From assembly GCF_946885885.1 (NCBI RefSeq), contig NZ_CAMPHN010000135.1, forward strand, positions 1 to 11,555: a stretch of 11,555 bases of DNA. The letters are read 5' to 3'. Within the stretch, counting starts at the first letter, position 1; each line of letters begins with the position of its first letter. The translations under genes and the position numbers were made by a program. Positions 1 to 6,500 of the stretch are shown here, piece by piece. Source of the DNA: an uncultured Pseudomonas sp. GTDB lineage: Bacteria > Pseudomonadota > Gammaproteobacteria > Pseudomonadales > Pseudomonadaceae. The notes below the pieces were generated by a model. The model was not told the DNA's origin and did no database searches. It worked only from the letters and a program-made list of their open reading frames with translations.

Positions 1-309
1 CATCAACAAGCATAGGCATCCCCATAAACCCTGCGTGGCAAGATTTCCGGTTGCTTGCTATGGCTGTGGGTGGTGGCAGGTAGGCGGGTGAAGGAGGGTA
101 CAGGGGGGGCGCCGTCCGGATGACTAGGCGGTCTTAAGTCGGGGGCTCGATCGTGCTCTACGGAGTCGCCAGCCCGATAGCCGCAGTCATGGCTGTCGTG
201 CTGGCGATATTTCAATGCGCGCCGCCAGGTGGATATCGCCCTGGTCGGTGCGGCATAGCGATTGAAGACTGCCTGCCGGCTATCGGCAGGCAGGTCGCTG
301 CGTAGTGGA
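1..309. other. Left edge, no supported gene
   Basis: I see no convincing coding region here. A 70-codon frame on the minus strand (215 down to 3) would need a TTG start, has no clear ribosome binding site and shows no recognisable family. Plus-strand frames entering from the left edge stop within about 30 codons, so a short C-terminal tail of a gene outside the window cannot be excluded. The only structured element is the hairpin at 269-293, described separately. Confidence 0.5.
269..293 (-). terminator. Hairpin downstream of the 59-aa gene, possible terminator
   Basis: CTGCCTGCCG (269-278) pairs perfectly with CGGCAGGCAG (284-293) around a 5-nt loop, giving a 10-bp GC-rich stem. It lies 16 nt past the stop codon of the minus-strand gene at 310-489. 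Read on the minus strand the stem is followed only by a weakly T-rich stretch (TCTTCAATC). It is therefore a plausible but imperfect intrinsic terminator, and it could also be just an RNA 3'-end stabilising hairpin. Confidence 0.4.
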
Positions 310-489
310 TCAGGCCGCCAGGCCTTCGCAGATCAACATGCCATGCGAGACCAATAGGATTCTGTGGCCGCTCTGCAGTTTCAGCGGGCTGCGGGAGGTG
401 ATCACCCAGCCCTTGCCGAGCAGTTTGTCGATGTGCGTACGAAGTTCGGGGAGTTTGCGGTGCTCTTCGAGTTTACGTTGTTCGTCCAT
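310..489 (-). CDS. Small orphan protein, 59 aa
   Basis: I do not recognise this protein. The start is ATG at 489-487, preceded on the minus strand by AGAAGGGA at good Shine-Dalgarno distance; the stop is TGA at 312-310. An in-frame upstream start at 537 would add 16 residues but lacks this binding site. The product begins with a charged, probably helical segment (MDEQRKLEEHRKLPELRTHI). It continues with a basic section containing SRSPLKL and ends with a more hydrophobic stretch (ILLVSHGMLICEG). There is no signal peptide or clear membrane segment, so a cytoplasmic location is likely. A 10-bp hairpin follows the gene and a 7-bp inverted repeat lies just upstream, which together look like a complete monocistronic unit. 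Confidence rests on the ribosome binding site and these flanks, not on homology. Confidence 0.55.
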   Translation of the reverse strand: MDEQRKLEEHRKLPELRTHIDKLLGKGWVITSRSPLKLQSGHRILLVSHGMLICEGLAA

Positions 490-509
490 AATCGGGTCCC
501 TTCTACTAC

Positions 510-539
510 CTATGACAAGGGGGGAGGAGTACGTCATAG
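510..539. promoter_or_regulatory. Inverted repeat upstream of the 59-aa gene
   Basis: CTATGAC (510-516) and GTCATAG (533-539) are perfect 7-bp inverted arms separated by 16 nt. They begin 20 bases upstream of the start codon of the minus-strand gene at 310-489. The spacing (23 bp centre to centre, about two helical turns) and the position fit a dimeric repressor site in the promoter or 5' leader. The regulator is unknown, and arms this short can arise by chance. Confidence 0.3.
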
Positions 540-771
540 ACGCCTCATCCGTGAGCTATGTCACACAGAATAGTGGCATTGTGCCTGATGAAAAAGTAGC
601 GATATGCCATGAGGTTGTAGGTGATCTGCGCTAGATGCCTATGGCGTTTGGCTTACACGCATCTATCTATGCGCTAAGCCTATCCGTGGCGGCACGGAAG
701 ATAGGATCGAGGAAGGGGGCACAGGCGCTCAGCGATGGCACTTTGTAGATACCGCCTTGTTCTGCAGGCTC

Positions 772-829
772 GTAGCCTGGATAAGCGCAGCGCAATCCGG
801 GATGGCAGAGTCCCGGATTGCGCTGCTAC
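772..829. repeat. REPIN (GTAG...CTAC), GTAGCCCGGAT-like family
   Basis: The element starts with GTAG (772-775) and ends with CTAC (826-829), that is, two REP-like units in inverted orientation. Its core is a perfect 16-bp inverted repeat: 787-802 (GCAGCGCAATCCGGGA) pairs with 811-826 around an 8-nt loop. The left half, GTAGCCTGGAT...AATCCGGG, belongs to the same family as the repeats at 11307-11372. It lies 20 bp beyond the nitroreductase stop, so it will form a very stable 3' hairpin in that transcript and may protect or terminate it. Such elements are mobilised in trans by RAYT transposases; none is encoded here. Confidence 0.75.
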
Positions 830-848
830 TAAGGCCTAACAACGGCTT

Positions 849-1451
849 TTAGAACTTGTTGCGAATCACCACCTCGTCGAACGGCAGCTTGCCGATACGC
901 GGCTTGGGTTCGACGGTCTTTTTGCCGACCGCCACCATCAGTGCAATCACGTGGTTGTCCGGCAGGTTGATCAGCTTGGCCACGGCGTCGAAATCGAAGC
1001 CATCCATCGGGCAGGAATCCAGGCCCTTGCCGCGTGCGGCGAGCATCAGGGTTTGCGCCATCAGCCCGCAGCTGCGCATGGTTTCGTCGCGCTGCACCTG
1101 CGGCTTATCGCGGTAGTAGGCATCAATGGCGCCGGCCATATAGGCCTGCACTTCCTCGGGCGCGCCTTGCCAGACGCGGCCGACGTCCGCTTGCCAGCTA
1201 TCGAGCTTGGCGCACACCACCACCAGCATCGAGGCATCGGTCACCTGTGCCTGGCCCCAGGCCACCTCGCGGATCTGCTGACGCAGCGCCGGGTCGCTGA
1301 CTTCGACGAAGCGCACATGCTGCAGGTTGAACGCCGAAGGCGCGAGCAACGCCAGTTGCAACAGCTCGTCCTTGGTCTCCTGGCTGAGATTGAAGCTTGG
1401 GTCGTAACCTTTGACGGCGCGGCGGCTGCGGATGGCTTCTTCGATATGCAT
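849..1451 (-). CDS. Nitroreductase family protein (FMN-dependent NAD(P)H oxidoreductase)
   Basis: This is a 200-residue protein, the usual length of the single-domain nitroreductase family. These are homodimeric FMN flavoproteins of the cytoplasm that transfer electrons from NAD(P)H to nitro groups, quinones or similar acceptors. The N-terminus IEEAIRSRRAVKGYD matches the typical opening, with the Arg-Ser-Arg-Arg cluster that contacts the FMN phosphate. APSAFNLQHVRFVEV at about 37-51 matches the second flavin and dimer signature, and MAQTLMLAARGKGLDSCPM the conserved helix before the C-terminal strand. No signal peptide is present. The start is ATG at 1451-1449 with AGGGAA upstream; the stop TAA is at 851-849. 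The gene is divergent from the methyltransferase at 1622 and ends just before a REPIN. The natural substrate cannot be read from sequence; an oxygen-insensitive NfsB-like activity is possible but unproven. Confidence 0.93.
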   Translation of the reverse strand: MHIEEAIRSRRAVKGYDPSFNLSQETKDELLQLALLAPSAFNLQHVRFVEVSDPALRQQIREVAWGQAQVTDASMLVVVCAKLDSWQADVGRVWQGAPEEVQAYMAGAIDAYYRDKPQVQRDETMRSCGLMAQTLMLAARGKGLDSCPMDGFDFDAVAKLINLPDNHVIALMVAVGKKTVEPKPRIGKLPFDEVVIRNKF

Positions 1452-1526
1452 GACGGTTCCCTATGCGGTGATTGATGATGCGGGCCATGCTAGGGGCTCG
1501 GCGCAATTGGTTCCAAGTGCGATTTC

Positions 1527-1541
1527 CGATAAAAATTATCG
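1527..1541. promoter_or_regulatory. Inverted repeat in the divergent promoter region
   Basis: CGATAA (1527-1532) and TTATCG (1536-1541) form a perfect inverted repeat around AAA, in an AT-rich island of an otherwise GC-rich sequence. It lies about 75 bp upstream of the nitroreductase start and 80 bp upstream of the methyltransferase start, where an operator would act on divergent promoters. No transcription factor for it is encoded next door. On the plus strand TTAAAAT (1585-1591) could be a -10-like element for the methyltransferase, but no well spaced -35 box accompanies it. Confidence 0.35.
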
Positions 1542-1621
1542 AAGCAAACGATCCAGTGATTGGCGCCTTGCTGTGGCAATCGACTTAAAATGCCGGCCTG
1601 CACCCCACCGCTAAGATCACC

Positions 1622-2560
1622 ATGAACCCCATCGCCACCCTGCAACAGCATCTGCTCGACGCCCTGAGCCCCGCCCCCGAGGAAACCCGTCGCCTGTTTC
1701 ACGGCCGTGGTCGCTGCTGGCCGGGGTTGGAGCAGATCACCGTCGATTGGCTGCAAGGCGTGCTGTTGGTGGGGCTGTTCCGCCAGCCGGAGCCGGCCGA
1801 GTTGGATGAGCTGAAGTCTATGCTGCTGGCGCTCTGCCAATCCCCGGTCTGGCCGCGGAGCCAGGCCCACGGCCTGTTGCTGCAACACCGCTACCTGCCG
1901 GACAGCCCCGGCGAATGGCTGCTCGGCGAGCCTGTGGATCAATGGCTGATCAGCGAGCACGGCCTGCGTTTCAAGCTGGACCTGGGCAAGAATCAGAACA
2001 CCGGTTTGTTTTTGGATATGCGCCATGGTCGTCAGTGGGTGCAGGCCAACGCCGAAGGCAAGCGCGTGCTCAACCTGTTCGCCTACACCTGCGGTTTCTC
2101 GCTGGCGGCCATCGCCGGCGGTGCCGTCCAGGTGGTCAACTTGGACATGGCCAAAGCCGCGCTCAGCCGCGGTCGCGATAATCACCGCCTCAACGGGCAC
2201 GACCTGAGCCAGGTGAGCTTTCTCGGTCATGAGCTGTTCAAGTCCTGGAGCAAAGTCAAAAAGTACGGCCCCTACGACCTGATCGTCATCGACCCGCCAT
2301 CCTTCCAGAAGGGCAGCTTCGTGCTGACCCGGGACTACCGGAAAATTCTTCGCCGCCTGCCCGAGTTGTTGACCGAGCGGGGCCAAGTGCTGGCCTGCGT
2401 CAACGACCCGCAGATCGGCAGCGACTTTCTTATCGAGGGCGTCACCGAGCATGCCCCGGACCTGCGCTTCGTGCGGCGTCTGGACAACCCGCCGGAGTTC
2501 GCCGATATCGACCCGCAGAGCGGCCTGAAGGCCCTGGTGTTCGAACGAATGCCGATGTAG
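1622..2560 (+). CDS. Class I SAM-dependent methyltransferase, RlmI/RlmK-like (COG1092 type)
   Basis: This 312-residue protein has the Rossmann-fold methyltransferase signatures of the group that includes the 23S rRNA methyltransferases RlmI and RlmK. NTGLFLDMR at 126-134 matches the conserved TGxFLDxR entry motif, NLFAYTCGFSLAA at 151-163 is the SAM-binding motif I, NLD ending at D175 supplies the ribose-binding acid, and IDPPSF at 223-228 is the catalytic-loop motif. The first 100 or so residues are not clearly a PUA or THUMP domain, so RNA as the substrate is likely from the motifs but the exact base is unknown. The protein is cytoplasmic, with no signal peptide. I chose ATG 1622, which gives the full-length fold. 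It is probably monocistronic: it is divergent from the nitroreductase, and 348 bases separate it from the next gene. Confidence 0.88.
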   Translation: MNPIATLQQHLLDALSPAPEETRRLFHGRGRCWPGLEQITVDWLQGVLLVGLFRQPEPAELDELKSMLLALCQSPVWPRSQAHGLLLQHRYLPDSPGEWLLGEPVDQWLISEHGLRFKLDLGKNQNTGLFLDMRHGRQWVQANAEGKRVLNLFAYTCGFSLAAIAGGAVQVVNLDMAKAALSRGRDNHRLNGHDLSQVSFLGHELFKSWSKVKKYGPYDLIVIDPPSFQKGSFVLTRDYRKILRRLPELLTERGQVLACVNDPQIGSDFLIEGVTEHAPDLRFVRRLDNPPEFADIDPQSGLKALVFERMPM

Positions 2561-2908
2561 CCGTGCGGGCGCTCGTCCTATTCGGACGGACACCAATCCA
2601 CCCCTCGACCGCCCCCTGAAAATATCTACTGGCGAGTCGATATCTCACCTTGCCAAGTGCCGGGGGCTCTTCTAGCGTCAAGTTACCGCAGGGAGCACCC
2701 GCCGGCAGGAGCCTCAGTCACTGGCCGCTTCGACCCCGCATCGCTCGTTCCGCCCGCTCTGTCAGTCAATGGCGGAACGTCGTGCCCACCTGCCTTTTAT
2801 CGGCGCTCGCGCCGCAACGACCACGCCCTGGAGGACGCCCACGCAGCTGAAATCCGCCAACGCCGCTTTACCGATCGGATGCTTCGTTCACCTATGGAGA
2901 TAACAATA
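2561..2908. other. Intergenic region upstream of the CxxCH-lectin gene
   Basis: There is no convincing gene in these 348 bases. The reading frame of the following gene stays open upstream to an ATG at 2657, but the translated extension (rich in Arg, Pro and Ala) carries no domain and would bury the signal peptide, so it is treated as leader. Only short hairpins are visible, such as CGGCGC-TC-GCGCCG at 2801-2814. The ribosome binding site GGAGA (2896-2900) lies 8 nt before the ATG at 2909. I could not identify a convincing promoter. Confidence 0.5.
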
Positions 2909-4312
2909 ATGACCCGCACGCATAACCCAAGCCTGATCAGGTTCACCGTTCTATCGCTATTGCTGCTATTCGCCTCGTTCGGCGCCAAGAGCGTCATGGC
3001 CGCCACGCCCGTTTGCGCGGCCAGCTCGAGCTGGATCACCAGCCCCAACCCGCCAAGCGAAATCCCCAACGGCAGCAATGCGCAGTTCTGCGACTTCTAC
3101 CAATTCAGCTGGCAATGGTTCTTCGATCTGGTCAGCCCCTCGAAGGGCGATGCCAGCCTGCGCAACTTCGAAGTCGCGGCCGACTACCCGATCCTGCAAC
3201 TCGAGGGCGACTCCTGCGGCGCCAACGCACCGCAGAAAGCCGTGTTCGTGCGCGTCGAGAAGCCCCAGGACGCCAACACCCCGTTCGTCATCCCCGAGCG
3301 CATCGGCCAGGCCGGCGGCGAAGACACCATCTACGACCAGAACGGCAATGTGGTGTTCTACGATGTGCGTTTCAGCCGCAACCTCTGCAACGTCGGGCAG
3401 ATCCAGTCGGCGCCCCAGTTCCCCGCCGGCACCACCGAGCTGAAGACCGCCTGGCGCGTCATCACCGACGCGGAAAAGGCCAGCTACTTCTGGATGGAAG
3501 CGGATATCGACAACGTGCCCGGTACCGAACTGCTCGGCATGATCGGCTTCCACATGGTCATCGCCACCGCGCTGCACCCGGAGTTCATCTGGGTCACCTT
3601 CGAGCACCGTAGCAATGTCCCGGAGTGCTCCGACCCCGGCACCGCTCCGGCTTCCGGCTGGTCGTTCGCCAGCGCCGCTTGCGTCGAGCAACTGCCGACC
3701 ATCACCGGCGCTTGCAGCTTCAATACCGCCGCACCCGCCACCAGCATCACCGGCACCGCCTCGGAAATCTGCCGGGTCTATCACGACGGCACAGACCCGA
3801 GCGACCATGAGGGCGCCGACAACATCGCCATCATCGATTCCATGAACGCGCAAATTCAGGGCTTCCTCACCGCGTTGGGCAGCGATAGCCCGATGTCCAT
3901 CTGGCAGAACTACATGATGGTCGGCGCACTCTGGGAAAACGACGTCACCCAACCGTCCTCCATCGTCTCCAACCAGCGCGGCTCGATGCGCCTGGCCAAC
4001 TCGGTGATGGAAACCACCCACCAGAACGTAAATCTGACCTCGTCGTTCGTCTCCAACTGCTTCGGTTGCCATAACTTCGACGGCTCGAAAACCAGCAACA
4101 CCCTGCCATCGTCGGGCCTGAGCCATATCTTCGACGACATCATGGAAGGCCAGTGCGCCACGCCAACCGACGTGCAGGCCGGGCCGATCTGGAACAACAG
4201 CGACGCGGAGCAGAAATGCCCGCAAACCTGCAAAACCAACGGCGGCTGGAACGGCAACTGGACCACCACCGAGCCGGGCAAGATGTCCGTATGCGGGTGC
4301 TGCGGCGGTTAA
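2909..4312 (+). CDS. Exported CxxCH (c-type haem motif) protein with C-terminal MVL-like mannan-binding lectin domain
   Basis: The product has 467 residues. Start ATG 2909 is chosen because GGAGA precedes it by 8 nt and a clean Sec signal peptide follows (FTVLSLLLLFASFGA core, likely cut after VMA at residue 31). The mature protein is cysteine-rich. Its central body contains FSWQWFFDLVS (about 66-76), TAWRVI (about 180-185) and FIWVTFEHRSN (about 226-236). These sequence blocks resemble those I recall from poorly characterised periplasmic cytochrome-like proteins. NCFGCHN holds a CxxCH motif (Cys384, Cys387, His388), the covalent haem c attachment signature. Residues 424-465 (AGPIWNNSDAEQKCP, then WNGNWTTTEPGKMSVCGC) match the repeat unit of the cyanobacterial mannan-binding lectin MVL, here once and with extra cysteines that probably form disulfides. 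A periplasmic or secreted haem protein that binds glycans is the simplest reading. No redox partner is encoded nearby. A strong terminator follows. Confidence 0.8.
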   Translation: MTRTHNPSLIRFTVLSLLLLFASFGAKSVMAATPVCAASSSWITSPNPPSEIPNGSNAQFCDFYQFSWQWFFDLVSPSKGDASLRNFEVAADYPILQLEGDSCGANAPQKAVFVRVEKPQDANTPFVIPERIGQAGGEDTIYDQNGNVVFYDVRFSRNLCNVGQIQSAPQFPAGTTELKTAWRVITDAEKASYFWMEADIDNVPGTELLGMIGFHMVIATALHPEFIWVTFEHRSNVPECSDPGTAPASGWSFASAACVEQLPTITGACSFNTAAPATSITGTASEICRVYHDGTDPSDHEGADNIAIIDSMNAQIQGFLTALGSDSPMSIWQNYMMVGALWENDVTQPSSIVSNQRGSMRLANSVMETTHQNVNLTSSFVSNCFGCHNFDGSKTSNTLPSSGLSHIFDDIMEGQCATPTDVQAGPIWNNSDAEQKCPQTCKTNGGWNGNWTTTEPGKMSVCGCCGG

Positions 4313-4327
4313 CCTCAGCTTGCTTGG

Positions 4328-4374
4328 CGCGTCACTCGGGGCGGCGCAAATGCCGCTCCGAGCGACGCGTTTTC
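4328..4374 (+). terminator. Rho-independent terminator of the CxxCH-lectin gene
   Basis: An 18-bp stem is formed by 4328-4345 and 4352-4369, with one A-C mismatch and one G-U pair and the 6-nt loop GCAAAT. It is followed directly by TTTT (4370-4373). It starts 16 nt after the stop codon at 4312. This is the clearest intrinsic terminator in the window. Confidence 0.88.
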
Positions 4375-4377
4375 TCT

Positions 4378-4398
4378 GTAGGGCGGGAGCAACCCGCC
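4378..4398 (+). repeat. REP unit, GTAGGGCGGG family
   Basis: GTAG (4378-4381) is followed by a hairpin of GGCGGG (4382-4387) and CCCGCC (4393-4398) with loop AGCAA. This is the GTAG-plus-palindrome design of REP sequences. The unit is nearly identical to both halves of the REPIN at 4997-5084 but stands alone. It sits 4 nt after the U-tract of the preceding terminator. Confidence 0.7.
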
Positions 4399-4520
4399 AC
4401 AGGCCAGAGCACGGAAATCTTTGACGGACACTCGGCTGCGAACCATTCGCGTCGATGGTTATCCAATCCGGTTAGCTGTACCCCTCCTCAAATTATGCAG
4501 TTTGATAAGGATGGCCGGTT

Positions 4521-4790
4521 ATGACCGCTAAAGAACAGCAGCTCACCGAGCTTCTCGCGTTGTCTTCGCGCAGCATTACGCACCTGACCGCTGCGATCAC
4601 CTCCATGTCGTTCGATCTATTGCGCAGCACCGAGCCGAGCACGCGGGCGGCGGGTTCGCGGATGATCGCCAGAATGGAGGCGGTGAGTAAGGAACTCGAT
4701 CGGCAGTGGAAACTGATCGGCGATCTGACAGAGGAGCCACCAGTGCGAACCGCTGTGATAGAAGAGGTTCAGCTGCGCTCGGTGACCTAG
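4521..4790 (+). CDS. Small helical orphan protein, 89 aa
   Basis: I do not recognise the family. ATG 4521 is preceded by AAGGA (4507-4511) at 9-nt spacing; the stop is TAG at 4788-4790. The protein looks almost entirely helical: LTELLALSSRSITHLTAAI, then a middle with STEPSTRAAGSRMIARMEAV, then SKELDRQWKLIGDL, with regular hydrophobic spacing compatible with a short coiled coil or helical hairpin. There is no signal peptide and no cysteine. It follows the terminator of the lectin gene by about 150 bp, so it should have its own promoter, which I could not pinpoint; AACCAT and ATGGTT arms at 4441-4460 are a possible operator. Its stop codon coincides with the CTAG at the left end of a MITE. The stop was probably already present in the target, because the sequence rejoined across the element also reads CTAG. 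Confidence 0.6.
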   Translation: MTAKEQQLTELLALSSRSITHLTAAITSMSFDLLRSTEPSTRAAGSRMIARMEAVSKELDRQWKLIGDLTEEPPVRTAVIEEVQLRSVT

Positions 4791-4963
4791 CAGGCCGTTG
4801 AAAAACTACCTACGTTGGCAATACTGCGTTAAAAACGGCCTCGGATGCGAGCCCAGTCAAAATGCTCATTTACAACAGTAAACTCCGCTTTTTCGGCCGT
4901 TTTTGTGGGGACGCCTAGTCCTTGTCTTGCCTGCCTCGCCTACGTTTTTCAACAGCCTGCTAG
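4787..4963. mobile_element. MITE with terminal inverted repeats, inserted at CTAG
   Basis: The 20-nt ends, 4787-4806 (CTAGCAGGCCGTTGAAAAAC) and 4944-4963, are inverted copies with one mismatch. An inner perfect pair, AAAAACGGCC (4831-4840) and GGCCGTTTTT (4895-4904), adds a second stem. The element is 177 bp with no reading frame of note, so it is non-autonomous. Both ends sit in CTAG, which fits the TA duplication within CTAG known for IS630/Tc1-mariner transposases. That assignment is inferred from the ends alone. The TTTTTCAACAGCCTGCTA type of end recurs, to my knowledge, in many Pseudomonas intergenic regions. The element lies immediately after the 89-aa gene and could contribute a 3' hairpin to its mRNA. 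Confidence 0.75.
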
Positions 4964-4996
4964 CCGATAGGTCTTGCACTGGATTGGCGATCCCTT

Positions 4997-5084
4997 GTAG
5001 GGCGGGTGCAACCCACAGCGGGGTAAAGCACGACGGTTAATCCAAGGCACGGTATAAGCGCCCGGCGGGTTGCACCCGCCCTAC
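4997..5084. repeat. REPIN, paired GTAGGGCGGG-family REPs
   Basis: Two REP units face each other: GTAGGGCGGGTGCAACCC at 4997-5014 and its perfect 18-bp inverse at 5067-5084, separated by 52 nt. Each half also forms its own small hairpin (GGCGGGT, GCA, ACCCGCC in the right unit at 5064-5084; the left one is degenerate after ACCC). An element of 88 bp with inverted REP ends is the classic REPIN layout, the form mobilised by RAYT transposases. It lies in the convergent gap between the 89-aa gene and the erythromycin-esterase-family gene. Confidence 0.82.
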
Positions 5085-5101
5085 CTGCATTTGCCTTCCC
5101 C

Positions 5102-5134
5102 TGTTGGGCTTCGCTGCGCTCAGCGCCAACCTAC
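5102..5134 (-). repeat. REP-like hairpin, GTAGGTTGG family
   Basis: On the minus strand this reads GTAG, then GTTGGCGCT, a GAGCGCAGCG centre, then AAGCCCAAC, forming an imperfect hairpin. It has the same GTAGGTTGG head and CCCAAC tail as the longer repeats at the right end of the window. It starts 22 bp downstream of the stop of the minus-strand gene at 5157-6500, so it will form a 3' stem-loop in that mRNA. Confidence 0.5.
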
Positions 5135-5156
5135 ATCATTTCCCTGCTTCGTCCCG

Positions 5157-6500
5157 CTACAGGCCGAACGGGTAGGTTTCGTCGTCGTGGCTCAGGCTGC
5201 CGGGCGCGGCCAGGGGTTTCACCGGCCGGGTCTGGTCGAGCCAGATATAGGCGTCGAATTGCTCGGCGAGCACCGCCGGGAAGTAGTGGCTTTGCAGTTC
5301 GGTTTGCGGGCGGTAGATCACCCCGATGGCGCGTTCCAGCAACGGCGTCGACAGCGCATCGCGTAGCGCTTGCCGGGTCGGATCGCGCCAATCGAGCAGG
5401 GCGGCGTCGACGCCGCTGCGGTGGAATTGGTATTCCCAACTGTCCGGCCGCGAGGGGCGCACGTCCTTGATGCGCATCTCGCCGTCCCAGTCGTCGGCGG
5501 CGGCCACCTGGCCGTGGTCGGTGCCCATGCCGATCAACACGGCGTCGCGTTCCCAGGCGACGCGGCTGAGCTGGCCGATATTGAACTCGCCGCGCCAGCC
5601 CATGGCGGTGGCGTTGGCATTGCCGATATGCGAGTTGTGCGCCCAGACCACTGCCTTGGCGCTCGGCCCGCGGTGTTTCAGCAGGCGCTGCAAGGTGTCG
5701 AACATATGCCGGTCGCGCAGGTTCCAGGAGGATGTCGAGCCGCGGTACATGACGCGGTAGTACTGTTCCGCCGCGCGCACCACGCGGGCGTTCTGCGCGG
5801 CGTCGAAGAAGGCCTCGTCGTCGCGTGCGAAGGCCGCCAGGCGCTCGTTCAGCAGGCTGTTCAGTTGCGCGACCACGGCGTCTTCGCAGGAGCCGAGTTT
5901 GCCGTGCTCGACGTAATAGCCGTATTGCGAGGGTTCGTCCTGCCACGGCGACAGGCAGCCATAACGCTGGCGCGCCCGTTGCGCCTGTTGCGGGTCGACC
6001 TGGTCGAGATAATGCAGCACCTCGGCGATCGAGTTGCGCAGGCTGTAGACGTCCAGGCCGCGGAACTCGACGCGCTGCGCCTCGTCCAGATCGCGATTGT
6101 GGTGGTGCAGCCAATGGATGAAGCGCGAAACGTCGGTATTGCGCCACATCCACGTGGGAAAGCGGGTGAACGCGCTTTGCATCCAGGCCGAGGCGTTGCG
6201 CTGGCGGGCGAAGCGGTCGAGTTGCGCGGCGTCCGGCCAGTCCGCCTCGACCGCGACTATGTCGAAGCCATGGCGTTCGATCAGGCGTTGGGTGATGGCC
6301 GCGCGGGTGCGGTAGAACTCGTGGGTGCCGTGGCTGGCTTCGCCGATCAGCACCACGCGGGCGTCGCCGTAACGGTCGAAGAGTTCGCCGAAGGCGTTGT
6401 CGTGCGGTTCGGGCAGCGGTTCGGCGTATTGCCGGATCAGGCCGGGCAGCGCCGCCATGGCGTCCTGCGCGGAAGGCTGCTGTGACGAGGGCGAGTGCAT
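5157..6500 (-). CDS. Erythromycin esterase family protein
   Basis: The protein has 447 residues, close to the usual 400-450 of this family (PF05139). Members carry a metal-independent hydrolase active site; the best known, EreA and EreB, open the macrolide lactone ring, but most chromosomal homologues have no proven substrate. The signature GEASHGTHEFY is at 53-63 (Glu54 and His57 fit the catalytic pair of EreB). VAVEADWPDA at about 82-91 supplies the second glutamate (Glu85), and VVWAHNSHIGN at 284-294 the late histidine (His288). All key residues are therefore present. There is no signal peptide, so the protein is cytoplasmic. ATG 6500-6498 is chosen because GGAG lies 7 nt upstream; an in-frame start at 6635 would add 45 low-complexity residues. 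It is divergent from the binding-protein gene at 6745. Macrolide resistance should not be assumed. Confidence 0.92.
   Translation of the reverse strand: MHSPSSQQPSAQDAMAALPGLIRQYAEPLPEPHDNAFGELFDRYGDARVVLIGEASHGTHEFYRTRAAITQRLIERHGFDIVAVEADWPDAAQLDRFARQRNASAWMQSAFTRFPTWMWRNTDVSRFIHWLHHHNRDLDEAQRVEFRGLDVYSLRNSIAEVLHYLDQVDPQQAQRARQRYGCLSPWQDEPSQYGYYVEHGKLGSCEDAVVAQLNSLLNERLAAFARDDEAFFDAAQNARVVRAAEQYYRVMYRGSTSSWNLRDRHMFDTLQRLLKHRGPSAKAVVWAHNSHIGNANATAMGWRGEFNIGQLSRVAWERDAVLIGMGTDHGQVAAADDWDGEMRIKDVRPSRPDSWEYQFHRSGVDAALLDWRDPTRQALRDALSTPLLERAIGVIYRPQTELQSHYFPAVLAEQFDAYIWLDQTRPVKPLAAPGSLSHDDETYPFGL

Larger units (their letters stand above)
490..848. other. Intergenic region between the 59-aa gene and the nitroreductase gene
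   Basis: This stretch of about 360 bases holds the upstream region of the minus-strand gene at 310-489, with the inverted repeat at 510-539, and the 3' flank of the minus-strand nitroreductase with the REPIN at 772-829. Between them, roughly 540-770, I see no gene. A 109-codon plus-strand frame over 305-634 has no binding site, has non-native composition and is antisense to the small gene, so I treat it as non-coding. Confidence 0.5.

Noticed and set aside
3..215. 70-codon minus-strand frame at the left edge
   Set aside because: It needs a TTG start without a ribosome binding site, has a composition rich in Pro, His and Arg, and shows no family resemblance.
651..679. Imperfect hairpin GCTTA...TAAGC
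   Set aside because: Only 5 perfect outer pairs, a mismatch and a bulge, no U-tract and no gene ending nearby. It is within what chance gives.
1490..2596. Long antisense frames opposite real genes (also 2966-4225 minus, 5370-6485 plus, 9968-11212 minus)
   Set aside because: They are mirror images of the GC-biased codon use of the true genes, lack binding sites and contain no recognisable domain; the opposite strand encodes clear families.
2657..2908. In-frame upstream extension of the CxxCH-lectin gene (84 residues)
   Set aside because: It has no ribosome binding site at 2657, a composition unlike the rest, and would place the clear signal peptide internally. GGAGA before ATG 2909 decides the start.
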